DNA of 64,000 bases from CBFHWU01 sp965659665 (GTDB lineage: Bacteria; Bacteroidota; Bacteroidia; Flavobacteriales; Flavobacteriaceae): positions 5,999-69,998 of the forward strand of contig CBFHWU010000009.1 in assembly GCA_965659665.1 (NCBI GenBank). Direction: 5' to 3'. A program made the position numbers and the translations under genes. Shown here one piece after another: positions 1 through 9,255 of the stretch. Numbering within the stretch: position 1 is the stretch's first letter; each line of letters begins with the position of its first letter. Below the pieces are notes generated by a model. The model ran no database searches. It worked only from the letters and a program-made list of their open reading frames with translations, and was not told the DNA's origin.

Positions 1-1
1 T

Positions 2-199
2 GTAGAGCATGATCGTGTAAATTATACTTTGAGAGGTTTGGAAATTCCCTCAGGTGATCATCGAATACGATTCGCATTTGAGCCTCATATTATTCAAACA
101 GGAACTCGTATCCAAATAGGGGGTGGGATCATCTTCTTTGTGGTCGTATTAATGATTCTTTACGTACATTTTTTTAAAAAATCAACAACTGTTGAATAA
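2..199 (+). CDS. YfhO-family membrane protein, C-terminal fragment
   Basis: An open frame enters from the left edge and stops with TAA at 197-199; only the last 65 residues are visible. They show a short soluble stretch (RVNYTLRGLEIPSGDHRIRF), then one hydrophobic segment and a charged KK tail. A ligand-like IPSGDH/FEP segment followed by one last transmembrane helix is the usual C-terminus of the large YfhO family of polytopic membrane proteins found in Bacteroidota, which are linked to lipid or polymer glycosylation. The stop overlaps the start of the glycosyltransferase downstream by 8 bases, suggesting one transcript. Family assignment rests on the tail alone. Confidence 0.6.
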   Translation, partial: VEHDRVNYTLRGLEIPSGDHRIRFAFEPHIIQTGTRIQIGGGIIFFVVVLMILYVHFFKKSTTVE

Positions 200-1445
200 A
201 AAACCAAGCCTTTTATTGATAAGCTATTACTGGCCTCCTGCAGGAGGATCTGGCGTACAACGTTGGCTTTTTATGACCCGTGAGTTAGTTCGTATGGGGT
301 GGTCTGTTGATGTTCTTACCGTGACTCAAACGACATCAACTCCAGTGGATAAAACCCTACAACATTACGTATCAAAAAAAATAAAGGTACATCGAATTCC
401 TGTTTGGGAGCCTGGAAAATGTAAAAAATACTCTTCCGAACGTATGGTGACTTCAAAGCGCAAATGGAGTTATTTGGTGCTATGGATTCGTGCTAATTTA
501 TTTTTTCCAGATGCTCGAATGTTTTGGATTTATGCGGCTCTAAAATGGTTGCCCGCTTATTTGCGCAAACATCCAAAAGATCTCATAATAACGACAGGAC
601 CTCCTCATAGTACTCATATGATCGGATACCGGTGTGCCAAAAAAATACATATAAAGTGGGTTGCTGACTTTAGAGATCCATGGTCTGGTTTTTTTCAAAA
701 TAAAATTTTACCTATGAGTAAACGCACCAAAAAAAAACATCTTGATTGGGAAAAAAGCATCGTCAAAAATGCGGATGCTGTTTTGACTACTGCTCCTCAA
801 TTAAAGGATTTTTACGCTTGTATAAACCCCCATGCTTATTTGGTGTATAATGGCTATGAAAAAACATTAAAAGGATCACCAAAAGATGCTTTTCAAATCA
901 CTTATACTGGAAGCCTAAAACCCAATCAAAATCCAACAGCGTTATGGATAGCACTTCAGAAATTAACCACTGAAGATCAAGAGATGATGCAGCAAGTAAG
1001 CTTACATTTTTATGGGGCAATTGCCCCTGAAGTTAAAAAATCAGTACTTGAATATGGGTTAAAAAATCACGTAAATTTTTATGAATATCAACCTAAAAAT
1101 TACATTGACAAAGCACTTACCGATGCTCGATTATTGCTGTTGATGGGAATTGATATGCAAGATACAGACAATGTCATTCACGCAAAAATATTTGAATATA
1201 TGTCGGCCAAACGTCCTATCCTTTTTATAGGATCCTCCTCAAGTGATACTGCACAATTAATACGTGAATATGGATTGGGAAAAATACACTCTTTTGATCA
1301 GGTTTTAGAAATAAAAAAAACCATTCAGTATTATTATCGTACATTAAAAAGTACATTTGAACACGAAAACACTAGGGATGTAACGTATTTCTCACGAGAA
1401 AAGCAAGCTTCAGAACTCGATTTAATTTTACGTAAACAGATTTAA
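192..1445 (+). CDS. Glycosyltransferase, group 1 (GT4-like)
   Basis: 417 residues from a TTG start. The N-terminus (SYYWPPAGGSGVQRW at about residues 11-25) is the glycine-rich nucleotide-sugar/acceptor loop typical of Bacteroidota GT4-type enzymes, and FRDPWSGF near residue 160 is also typical. The C-terminal half contains the NVIHAKIFEYMSAKRPILF segment that corresponds to the sugar-nucleotide binding E-x7-E region of GT-B folds. It probably transfers a sugar to a cell-surface polysaccharide or lipid carrier in the cytoplasm. It overlaps the preceding membrane-protein gene by 8 bases and is followed after 2 bases by a flippase gene, consistent with a surface-polysaccharide operon. Donor and acceptor cannot be told from sequence. 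Confidence 0.85.
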   Translation: MNKKPSLLLISYYWPPAGGSGVQRWLFMTRELVRMGWSVDVLTVTQTTSTPVDKTLQHYVSKKIKVHRIPVWEPGKCKKYSSERMVTSKRKWSYLVLWIRANLFFPDARMFWIYAALKWLPAYLRKHPKDLIITTGPPHSTHMIGYRCAKKIHIKWVADFRDPWSGFFQNKILPMSKRTKKKHLDWEKSIVKNADAVLTTAPQLKDFYACINPHAYLVYNGYEKTLKGSPKDAFQITYTGSLKPNQNPTALWIALQKLTTEDQEMMQQVSLHFYGAIAPEVKKSVLEYGLKNHVNFYEYQPKNYIDKALTDARLLLLMGIDMQDTDNVIHAKIFEYMSAKRPILFIGSSSSDTAQLIREYGLGKIHSFDQVLEIKKTIQYYYRTLKSTFEHENTRDVTYFSREKQASELDLILRKQI

Positions 1446-1447
1446 CT

Positions 1448-2917
1448 TTGGGAATAATAGCCAACCAATCGGTCAAAAATATTATCACTATTTGCGTTGC
1501 TTTTGGGCTTGGAGCAGTTAATACACTCGTTTTTTACCCTACTTTTTTTAATGCAAGCGAATATGGGTTAATTGTTTTTTTATTAGCTACTTCTAATATT
1601 TTGATGCCTCTAATAGGATTTGGAGTTAATCAAACAATCATTAAGTTTTTTAGTTCATATTCTGACGAAAAACAACAGTCAAGATTTATGAGTACTATTG
1701 TGTTTTTGCCCATATTAATTGCTATTCCTGTGGGTTCCATTGCAGTGTGGTCGCATGATCAAATCGCTCAATTTTTGTCCTCAAAAAACCCTATCATTGA
1801 AGAATATGTTTGGGTTATTTTTGTTGTAGCTCTGGCGACATCATATTTCGAAGTTTTTTACGCATGGGCTCGTGTACAACTCAAAACAGTATATGGGAAT
1901 ATTCTAAAAGAAATTTATCCTAGGTTATTTTTATTTTGTTTACTTATATCAGTATATTTTTTCCAACTAGATTTAAAACAGTTTGTTCAATTATTGGTTG
2001 TTGGTTATTTTATTAGATTAATTTGGATGATGGTTATCGCTTTTCGATTGTATCAGCCCAAGTTCATATTTAAGTTTCCTAATACAATGAAACCAATGTT
2101 AACCTATTCTTTTTATATTTTTTTAGCAGGTTCCGCATCGAGTTTGATATTAGATATTGACAAATTTATGATTCCCCAAAAAAAAGCGATTGAGCAAACG
2201 GCCTATTATGCAGTTGCGGTTTTTATTGCCACTATTGTAGAGGTGCCAGGTCGAGCTATTTTTCAAATCCTAAACCCTTTAGTTTCCAAAGCCATAAATG
2301 AAAATAACAAAAATGAAATCAAAAAGCTATACCAAAAGAGTTCATTAAATCTTTTAATAATTTCGGGATGGTTTTTTTTAATCATTAACCTAAATGTTGA
2401 ATATTTATTTTCATTACTCTCTGACGAAGGGTATGCTTCGGCTGTTTGGGTGGTTTTGATGATTTCACTATCTAAGCTTTTTCTGATGAGTTTTGGATGT
2501 GGAACAGCGATTATCTCCAATGCTTCATTTTATAAGGTGGCCCTTGTATTTTCCGTAATGATGGCGTTTTCTGTTTATATACTAAACGAAATTTTTATCA
2601 GCCAATATGGGATCAACGGAGCAGCATTGAGTACTCTTGCTGTAGTGGTGTTTTTTCTTGTGATACGCGTCATTTATCTGCAGGTCAAAATTCAAATAAT
2701 CCCTTATACCTTGAATTCTATTAAGGTTTCCGTTTTAATTCTGTTATGTTATGTGCTTTTCACTCACTTGATGCCTGTTTTATCCCCCATTGTTGGAATA
2801 ATTGTACAATCCATATTTCTATCAATTTTATATGTATCAGGGATATTGGCATTTGGTTTGTCTCATGATTTAACACGCTTATTTCATAAATTCTTTTTTA
2901 AACAAAAAAGGATGTAA
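1448..2917 (+). CDS. Polysaccharide flippase, Wzx/MATE-like (MOP superfamily)
   Basis: 489 residues, almost entirely hydrophobic, with about 12-14 predicted transmembrane segments and short polar loops, the expected size and profile of Wzx/RfbX O-unit flippases that move lipid-linked oligosaccharides across the inner membrane. The start is TTG (reading MGIIANQSVKN), two bases after the glycosyltransferase stop; the N-terminal polar stretch followed by a first helix at about residue 10 is normal for the family. The 3-prime end runs 39 bases into the end of the convergent uvrA gene. Confidence 0.85.
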   Translation: MGIIANQSVKNIITICVAFGLGAVNTLVFYPTFFNASEYGLIVFLLATSNILMPLIGFGVNQTIIKFFSSYSDEKQQSRFMSTIVFLPILIAIPVGSIAVWSHDQIAQFLSSKNPIIEEYVWVIFVVALATSYFEVFYAWARVQLKTVYGNILKEIYPRLFLFCLLISVYFFQLDLKQFVQLLVVGYFIRLIWMMVIAFRLYQPKFIFKFPNTMKPMLTYSFYIFLAGSASSLILDIDKFMIPQKKAIEQTAYYAVAVFIATIVEVPGRAIFQILNPLVSKAINENNKNEIKKLYQKSSLNLLIISGWFFLIINLNVEYLFSLLSDEGYASAVWVVLMISLSKLFLMSFGCGTAIISNASFYKVALVFSVMMAFSVYILNEIFISQYGINGAALSTLAVVVFFLVIRVIYLQVKIQIIPYTLNSIKVSVLILLCYVLFTHLMPVLSPIVGIIVQSIFLSILYVSGILAFGLSHDLTRLFHKFFFKQKRM

Positions 2918-5638
2918 GCTTGAGTTTTTGTTAAGCGCCACTTCCTCAGGGGTACCATAGGCCAATAACTGGCCCCCGTTTATTCCTCCTTCAGGACCTA
3001 AATCGATGACGTAATCAGCTTGTTCGATGAGTGAGATGTTGTGTTCTATCACAAATATAGAGTGCCCTTTTTCGATGAGAGCTTGAAAAGCACCAACAAG
3101 TTTTTTTACATCATGAAAATGCAGCCCTGTTGTAGGTTCATCAAAAATGAAAAGTGATTTTTCTTTTTGAGCTCCTTTCAACAAAAAACTGGCTAATTTG
3201 ATTCGTTGAGCTTCTCCTCCCGAAAGCGTTGAAGAGGACTGACCAAGAGCAACATATCCCATCCCAACATCTTGCAAGGGTTGTAATCGAGTTGTTATTT
3301 TTTTTTGGTGATATTGATCAAAAAATGAAATAGCTTCATCAATACTCATCGACAAAACATCGAATATATTTTTATTGTGGAAGGTTACTTCTAAAATCTC
3401 TTTTTTAAATCTTTTTTTATGACATTGCTCACAACTTAAATGAACATCAGCCATAAATTGCATTTCAATTTTTACTGTTCCTTCCCCTTTACACACCTCG
3501 CATCTTCCTCCATCTACATTGAAAGAAAAATGTTTAGCTTGGTATCCTCTCAATTTAGATATTTTTTGATGAGCAAATAATTTTCTAATTTCATCATAAG
3601 CTTTGACATACGTAACAGGATTTGATCGGGAGGAAACTCCAATGGGATTTTGGCTGACAAACTCAACAGAATCAAATGCCCTTAAATCACCTTTTAGGTC
3701 ACTAAATTGACCTGATTTTTCACCATAAACTTTCTTTTCGCGTTGTAGTGCGGGATATATTATTTTTTTTAATAGCGTGCTTTTTCCACTTCCTGAAACT
3801 CCAGTTATGACCGTTAGCATATTGAGGGGAAACATAACATTGATGTTCTTTAGGTTGTGTTCTCGTGCTCCAATTAATTCCAATTTATTGGTTACTTTCC
3901 GTCTTTTTTGAGGAATTTCAATACGAACTCTATTAGATATATAATTCCCCGTTAAGGAATCAGACCTTACAAGCTGATTAAAAGTTCCTTGAAATACTAC
4001 TTCTCCACCAAAAACTCCCGCTTCAGGACCGATATCTATCACTTGATCAGCTGCTCGAATGATATCCTCATCATGTTCAACGACGATAACAGAATTTCCT
4101 AGGTTTTGGAGAGATTTTAATACTTTGATGAGTTTTTGGGTGTCGCGTGGATGTAACCCAATGCTCGGTTCATCTAATATGTACAGAGATCCCACTAAAC
4201 TACTTCCCAAAGAGGTGGCTAAATTGATTCGTTGAGATTCCCCTCCAGATAAGGTATTTGATTTTCGATTAATCGTTAAGTATGAAAGTCCAACATCACA
4301 TAAAAATTCAATTCGATTTTTAATTTCTGTCAATAAGCGGTGACCAATTTTATAATCATGATTTGATAAAGACAGTTGGTCAAAAAATAATTTTAAATCT
4401 GAAATAGGCATTGCAGCCAATTCACTTATGGTTTTAGTACCAATCTGCACATAATTTGCTTCAGATCTTAAACGCATTCCCTTACATCTTGAACAGGTTG
4501 TACGTCCTCTATATCGAGATAACATGACCCTATTTTGAATTTTATAATTCTTGGCTTCAAGTTTTTCGAAAAAATAATTAAGCCCTTTAAAATATCTATT
4601 TCCTTTCCATATCAGGTCTTTTTGCGCAATCGAAAGTTTAAAATAAGGTTTGTGTATAGGAAAATCAAAATGATGGCATGATTTTACAAGATCTTTTTTG
4701 TATTTACTCACACGATCTCCTTTCCATGGTGCTATGGCCCCTTCAAAAACAGACAATTCTGTATTAGGAATCACCAATTCAGGATCAATGCCTATGGTAT
4801 CTCCGTATCCTTCACAGCTAGGACAAGCTCCTAATGGATTATTGAAACTAAACAAATGCTCGTTTGGTTCGGTGAACAGTAACCCATCTCGTTCAAATTT
4901 ATTATTAAATGAGATACGTTTTTCAGATTCCAGGAGCTGTATGGTCAAATAACCATCTCCTTCAAAAAAAGCAGTTTCCACTGAGTCGGATAATCGATTA
5001 TAAAAATCATCACCTTCATTAACCACCACACGATCAACGACTAACTCAAATGGTTCATTCGGTGCTGATTTTAGGGTTGATATTCGAACAGTTTTGTGTT
5101 GTGTTTGGATACGTGCGAAACCTTGCTGTTCCAACATTTTTAATACTTTATCGGCATCCCGATCTTTTGAAATGCGGATAGGGGCTAGAATTAAACATTT
5201 TGATTTTAGTGGAATGGTTTTTATAAAATCAATAACCGAACTTACAGAGTCTTTGGTGACCAACTCACCAGAAATAGGGGAATAGGTCTTACCTATTCGT
5301 GCAAATAATAATTTTAGATAATCATATATTTCGGTTGAAGTTCCAACGGTTGAACGTGGATTGTTAGTATTGACCTTTTGTTCGATAGCTATTGCAGGAG
5401 CTATGCCGTGGATATGGTCTACGAGAGGTTTATCTAATTTTCCTAAAAATTGACGAGCATAAGAAGATAAACTTTCCACGTAACGTCGTTGACCCTCAGC
5501 ATATAAGGTATCGAAAGCAAGAGAAGACTTTCCCGACCCTGAAAGACCAGTGACTACAACAAGTTTGCGTCGAGGAATATCAATATCTATGTTTTTCAGA
5601 TTATGCATTTTGGCTCCTTTAATCTGAATATCATTCAT
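2879..5638 (-). CDS. uvrA: Excinuclease ABC subunit A
   Basis: 919 residues, close to the usual 920-950. UvrA scans DNA for bulky damage in nucleotide excision repair and loads UvrB. Visible in order: Walker A GLSGSGKSS at residues 31-39; first zinc-binding region with CPSCEGYG near 271 and CSRCKGMRLR in the insertion domain; ABC signature LSGGESQR with ILDEPSIGLHPRD near 465-495; second Walker A GVSGSGKST near 618; the second CxxC pair CEVCKGEG with CEQC further on near 713-740; second signature LSGGEAQR near 808. Nothing is missing. The gene is alone on its strand and its end overlaps the flippase gene tail to tail. Many Flavobacteriia carry two uvrA paralogues, so a second copy may exist elsewhere. 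Confidence 0.96.
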   Translation of the reverse strand: MNDIQIKGAKMHNLKNIDIDIPRRKLVVVTGLSGSGKSSLAFDTLYAEGQRRYVESLSSYARQFLGKLDKPLVDHIHGIAPAIAIEQKVNTNNPRSTVGTSTEIYDYLKLLFARIGKTYSPISGELVTKDSVSSVIDFIKTIPLKSKCLILAPIRISKDRDADKVLKMLEQQGFARIQTQHKTVRISTLKSAPNEPFELVVDRVVVNEGDDFYNRLSDSVETAFFEGDGYLTIQLLESEKRISFNNKFERDGLLFTEPNEHLFSFNNPLGACPSCEGYGDTIGIDPELVIPNTELSVFEGAIAPWKGDRVSKYKKDLVKSCHHFDFPIHKPYFKLSIAQKDLIWKGNRYFKGLNYFFEKLEAKNYKIQNRVMLSRYRGRTTCSRCKGMRLRSEANYVQIGTKTISELAAMPISDLKLFFDQLSLSNHDYKIGHRLLTEIKNRIEFLCDVGLSYLTINRKSNTLSGGESQRINLATSLGSSLVGSLYILDEPSIGLHPRDTQKLIKVLKSLQNLGNSVIVVEHDEDIIRAADQVIDIGPEAGVFGGEVVFQGTFNQLVRSDSLTGNYISNRVRIEIPQKRRKVTNKLELIGAREHNLKNINVMFPLNMLTVITGVSGSGKSTLLKKIIYPALQREKKVYGEKSGQFSDLKGDLRAFDSVEFVSQNPIGVSSRSNPVTYVKAYDEIRKLFAHQKISKLRGYQAKHFSFNVDGGRCEVCKGEGTVKIEMQFMADVHLSCEQCHKKRFKKEILEVTFHNKNIFDVLSMSIDEAISFFDQYHQKKITTRLQPLQDVGMGYVALGQSSSTLSGGEAQRIKLASFLLKGAQKEKSLFIFDEPTTGLHFHDVKKLVGAFQALIEKGHSIFVIEHNISLIEQADYVIDLGPEGGINGGQLLAYGTPEEVALNKNSSLHPFLFKKEFMK

Positions 5639-5832
5639 GGACTGAAATTTTAAGTTCTAAAAACATTAGCTATAAATATAATTATTTACTTTCTATTTAA
5701 ATTTAAAGTTTTGATTTTTTATTAATGGTAAAAAAATAATATATTAGCTGAAATTTATTCCTCGCCTATACACACCTTTACGCTTTTTATTTTAATGAAT
5801 TAAATATTTTAACATTGTAATCTACATTTACT

Positions 5833-6414
5833 ATGAAAAGCTCACCAGATTCCATACTTATTGAAAAATATATTTTAGGCGACAATTATTCCTTTGAAAT
5901 CCTCTTAAACCGTTATCGAAATCGTGTTTATAGCTTTATATTTTCTAAAGTTTTTGACCGTGATATTACGGAAGATATTTTTCAAGATACTTTTATCAAA
6001 GTTGTTAAAACGCTCAAACAAGGAAATTATAAAGAAGAGGGACGTTTTCTGTCATGGGTGATGCGGATTTCACACAACTTGATTGTAGATCATTTTAGAA
6101 AACAAAAACGCATTCCTATTTACGAATCATCTAATGAGGACATCGATGTGTTTGATAAAATTTCTGACCCTTCAAAAAATATCGAAAATTTATTGGTTGA
6201 AAATCAAATTCAATCTGATTTATCTTTATTAATCGAGGAATTACCTCATAATCAACTTGAGGTTTTACGAATGAGAGTGTATCAAGATATGAGTTTTAAG
6301 GAAATTGCTGATCGTACAGGGGTTAGCATTAACACGGCCTTAGGACGTATGCGATATGCACTTATTAACTTACGTAGGCTTATTGAAGATCGTGACTTGA
6401 TATTTACACAATAA
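5833..6414 (+). CDS. ECF-type RNA polymerase sigma factor
   Basis: 193 residues with the two-domain layout of group 4 sigma factors. Sigma region 2 spans about residues 14-97 (FEILLNRYRNRVYSF, ITEDIFQDTFIKV and FLSWVMRISHNLIVDHFRKQ, which contact core polymerase and the -10 element), a variable linker follows, and region 4 with its helix-turn-helix lies at about 136-186 (ELPHNQLEVLRMRVYQDMSF, SINTALGRMRYAL). It directs polymerase to an unknown regulon. No membrane anti-sigma gene follows; instead a 48-residue gene begins 36 bases downstream. Confidence 0.92.
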   Translation: MKSSPDSILIEKYILGDNYSFEILLNRYRNRVYSFIFSKVFDRDITEDIFQDTFIKVVKTLKQGNYKEEGRFLSWVMRISHNLIVDHFRKQKRIPIYESSNEDIDVFDKISDPSKNIENLLVENQIQSDLSLLIEELPHNQLEVLRMRVYQDMSFKEIADRTGVSINTALGRMRYALINLRRLIEDRDLIFTQ

Positions 6415-6450
6415 AACAATTTTATTTTCGTTTTTCTATAAAAGTATTTT

Positions 6451-6597
6451 ATGGATAAACTGTACCTAAACCCTTTTCATAACGAAAGTATTTTAGAACC
6501 AAAAAAGGAAACGTTAAATTATATTTTATCGTTTTCTTCGGCCTATGTTCCTTTACCTACCCGTTCAGGAAAATATTTCGATGGTTGTCTAAACTGA
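6451..6597 (+). CDS. Small conserved-looking protein downstream of ECF sigma factor
   Basis: An ATG frame of 48 codons begins 36 bases after the sigma-factor stop and ends 2 bases before the convergent nth gene, filling the gap exactly. The peptide starts MDKLYLNPFHNESILEPKKE and continues with a helical TLNYILSFSSAY and a basic TRSGKYFD tail; it has no signal peptide or membrane segment. I recall short proteins of this pattern (polar start, PKKET-like motif, hydrophobic helix ending in an S-rich piece) behind ECF sigma genes in Flavobacteriia, but I cannot name a family. A role as co-regulator of the sigma factor is only suggested by position. Confidence 0.6.
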   Translation: MDKLYLNPFHNESILEPKKETLNYILSFSSAYVPLPTRSGKYFDGCLN

Positions 6598-6599
6598 AG

Positions 6600-7238
6600 T
6601 TATTTTTTGATGATACTTTTTCGTCCGACAGTTTTGGTGATGATGTCATGATCGATATTCCAACCTCTGGCGGGTGAATATTCTCTTCCATACCATATAA
6701 TTTGAAGATGAAGATCGTTCCATTTTTCTTTAGGAAATAATCTTTTGGCATCTTTTTCTGTTTGCGTTACATTTTTACCATTGGTAAGTCCCCAACGGTA
6801 CATCAGCCGATGAATGTGGGTATCTACAGGAAAAGCAGGAACTCCAAAGGCTTGAGCCATTACTACGCTTGCAGTTTTATGCCCAACGGAAGGTAAAGAC
6901 TCTAAAGCTTCAAAGTCAGCAGGTACCTCTCCTTGGTACTGTTCAATTAATATTTTTGATAATCCATAGATTCCTTTTGATTTCATTGGAGATAATCCGA
7001 CAGGTTTAATAATTTCTCGTATTTCTTCCACAGATAATTTTATCATATGGTATGGGTTATCAGCTTTAGCAAATAACAAAGGAGTAATTTTATTGACCCT
7101 AACGTCCGTACTTTGAGCAGATAACAATACAGCAATAAGCAGAGTATATGGGTCTTTATGATCTAAAGGAATGGGTATTTTGGGATAAAGATCTTCAAGA
7201 GTGTCCATTACAAATTTAACCTTTTGTGCTTTATTCAT
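6600..7238 (-). CDS. nth: Endonuclease III (DNA glycosylase/AP lyase)
   Basis: 212 residues, the length of E. coli Nth. It removes oxidised pyrimidines and cleaves the abasic site in base excision repair. The helix-hairpin-helix LPSVGHKTASVV lies at 115-126 with catalytic lysine K121, and the catalytic aspartate is D139 in FPVDTHIHR, matching E. coli K120/D138. The four-cysteine [4Fe-4S] cluster motif that normally closes the protein is absent: the tail reads GREYSPARGWNIDHD with no cysteine at all. Start is ATG 42 bases from the divergent peroxiredoxin gene. Confidence 0.93.
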   Translation of the reverse strand: MNKAQKVKFVMDTLEDLYPKIPIPLDHKDPYTLLIAVLLSAQSTDVRVNKITPLLFAKADNPYHMIKLSVEEIREIIKPVGLSPMKSKGIYGLSKILIEQYQGEVPADFEALESLPSVGHKTASVVMAQAFGVPAFPVDTHIHRLMYRWGLTNGKNVTQTEKDAKRLFPKEKWNDLHLQIIWYGREYSPARGWNIDHDIITKTVGRKSIIKK

Positions 7239-7280
7239 TATTCGTATTTTTAGAAAATAAATTTATAAAAAATTGTTGTT

Positions 7281-7739
7281 ATGCTTTTACAAGTTGGAGA
7301 CAAAGCTCCTCATTTTAAAGTTCATGATCATCATGGCAATCTAATTTCTAATTCAAGTTACATTGGAAAAAAATGGATCGTTTTTTTCTATCCAAAAGCT
7401 AATACCCCTGGATGTACTGCTGAGGCTTGTAATTTAAGAGATCATTATGCTGAACTTCAGGCCTTAGGATACCATATTATAGGAGTAAGTGCAGACTCCA
7501 TCAAAAAACAAGCTAATTTTGCTCATAAATATGCTTTTCCTTTTCCTTTGCTTGCTGACGAAAACAAACAACTCATCAAGAGTTTCGGAGTTTGGGGTCC
7601 GAAAAAATTTCAAGGTAGAGAATACGAAGGCATCCTAAGAACAACTTTTGTTATTAATGAAGAAGGAATTATCACACGAGTAATTGAGAAAGTAAAAACC
7701 AAAGATCATGCAGCTCAAATCTTAGAAAAAAACTCCTAG
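7281..7739 (+). CDS. bcp: Thioredoxin-dependent peroxiredoxin, Bcp/PrxQ type
   Basis: 152 residues. The active-site segment FYPKANTPGCTAEACNLRDH places the peroxidatic cysteine at C45 and a resolving cysteine at C50, the C-x4-C arrangement of Bcp/PrxQ. It reduces hydrogen peroxide and organic hydroperoxides in the cytoplasm using thioredoxin. It is divergent from nth and ends one base before the convergent gene at 7741. Confidence 0.95.
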   Translation: MLLQVGDKAPHFKVHDHHGNLISNSSYIGKKWIVFFYPKANTPGCTAEACNLRDHYAELQALGYHIIGVSADSIKKQANFAHKYAFPFPLLADENKQLIKSFGVWGPKKFQGREYEGILRTTFVINEEGIITRVIEKVKTKDHAAQILEKNS

Positions 7740-7740
7740 G

Positions 7741-9174
7741 TTAATTTTTCCAACCGAATAGGCCTTTTTTCTTGATGAGTTGAGATATACCTTTGGGAAG
7801 CATGTGTTCCCAACCATGTTGTTGTGAAATAATTTTTTGAAGGACATCTCTAGAAAATATTTTCATATCATCGATATTGTAGTCAATGATATCGACGACC
7901 TTATCATTGTATTTAAAGAATTTGTACAATTCTTTCATACGAGGATGAACAATCAGGTTGTTGCTATCACTTATTGTTTCTGTTTCAGGATCAATCATGG
8001 GATATAAGTAAATCTTCAAGTTTTTGAAAAATAATTTACCGAAAGCTTCTAATATACCTCCACTGAGGTGACGATAATATTTTTCATCAAATATTTCAAT
8101 CATATTATTAACTCCCATAGTAAGTCTTATTTTTTTTGAGGTATAATTAGAGAAATATTCAACTAAACGATAATATTCTTTGAAATTTGAAATCATGACT
8201 GTGTGACCTAAAGAACATAACAATCGAGCACGATCCATAAAATCTTGCTCGTCAATGACTCCCGTAGACATAAGATTTGAGAGCGTAATTTCAAAAATCA
8301 CCATGGGATCTTCCAAGTCGGTATCAGGTTCTTTAGAAAAAATATCCATTGATTTGGAATACATGTCTTGATTAACCTTAGTAACAGGACGAAAACTACC
8401 ACGCATAGCCAATATATTTTTTTTGTAAAGTACTCTTGCGGGCAACACGTTATTTCCATCAGGACCAAACATTACAGCCTCTGTCATACCATTTTTAACC
8501 AATTCTAAACTCATGAGTCGATTATCAATCCCTTCAAATAATGGCCCTGAAAAGTTAATGGTATCAATTTCGATAGCTTCTTTATCGATGTGGTCATATA
8601 AGTATCGGAGTAATTTTCGAGGACGATCATGTTGATAAAATGCACCATAGATTAAATTAACCCCCATATAACCCAAGGACTCTTGTTGTGATCGGGCAAC
8701 TATTTCGTGAAAACGAACATGAATACTAATCATAGAGTAAGGTTCATCTGGAGCAGTCTGAAACTTTATTCCCATCCACCCATGACCTTTGTATTTTTTG
8801 GCAAAATCAATGGTTGTGACCGTATTAGCAAAAGTAAAAAACATAGATTTTTGCTTTACATTATCATCAATTCGATTTTCTAAATGACTCGTTTCCAAGT
8901 TTAACATTCTTATTAATCGAGATTCTGTAACATATCGACCATCGTTTTCTCTACCATAAATTGCATCACTAAAATTTTTATCGTAAGCACTCATGGTTTT
9001 AGCGATAGTTCCAGAAGCTCCACCACATCTAAAAAAATGACGAGCCACCTCTTGGCCCGCACCGATTTCGGCAAAGGTTCCGTAAATGTTTGAGTTTAAA
9101 TTAATACGAAGAGCTTTTGCTTCTAAAGAAGGCGTATTTTCAAAAGGTTTATCACCTATTAATGTAATGGACAT
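7741..9174 (-). CDS. Conserved flavobacterial protein of unknown function (477 aa)
   Basis: A soluble 477-residue protein without signal peptide or membrane segments. Proteins of this type are, as far as I recall, conserved in Bacteroidota and are sometimes auto-labelled nicotinate-nucleotide adenylyltransferase, but I see no HxGH or ISSTxxR nucleotidyltransferase motif, so that label is not supported. Noticeable segments are FAEIGAGQEVARHFFRCGGA near residues 35-55, a ENDGRYVTESRL stretch near 78, and many conserved-looking aromatic and acidic positions such as DIIDYNIDDMKIFSRD near the end. It stands alone, convergent with bcp and divergent from the MBL hydrolase. An enzyme is likely; the reaction is unknown. 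Confidence 0.75.
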   Translation of the reverse strand: MSITLIGDKPFENTPSLEAKALRINLNSNIYGTFAEIGAGQEVARHFFRCGGASGTIAKTMSAYDKNFSDAIYGRENDGRYVTESRLIRMLNLETSHLENRIDDNVKQKSMFFTFANTVTTIDFAKKYKGHGWMGIKFQTAPDEPYSMISIHVRFHEIVARSQQESLGYMGVNLIYGAFYQHDRPRKLLRYLYDHIDKEAIEIDTINFSGPLFEGIDNRLMSLELVKNGMTEAVMFGPDGNNVLPARVLYKKNILAMRGSFRPVTKVNQDMYSKSMDIFSKEPDTDLEDPMVIFEITLSNLMSTGVIDEQDFMDRARLLCSLGHTVMISNFKEYYRLVEYFSNYTSKKIRLTMGVNNMIEIFDEKYYRHLSGGILEAFGKLFFKNLKIYLYPMIDPETETISDSNNLIVHPRMKELYKFFKYNDKVVDIIDYNIDDMKIFSRDVLQKIISQQHGWEHMLPKGISQLIKKKGLFGWKN

Positions 9175-9255
9175 AAGAAGGATTTTGACAAAATTAAAAA
9201 AACAATGTGGGAATATGACTGCTTTATAATTAAATTTGTTGAGAAATTATTTTAT

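Noticed and set aside
9205..9255. ATG start giving the MBL hydrolase 17 more residues
   Set aside because: The extra residues precede the family start and a promoter element lies inside this stretch.
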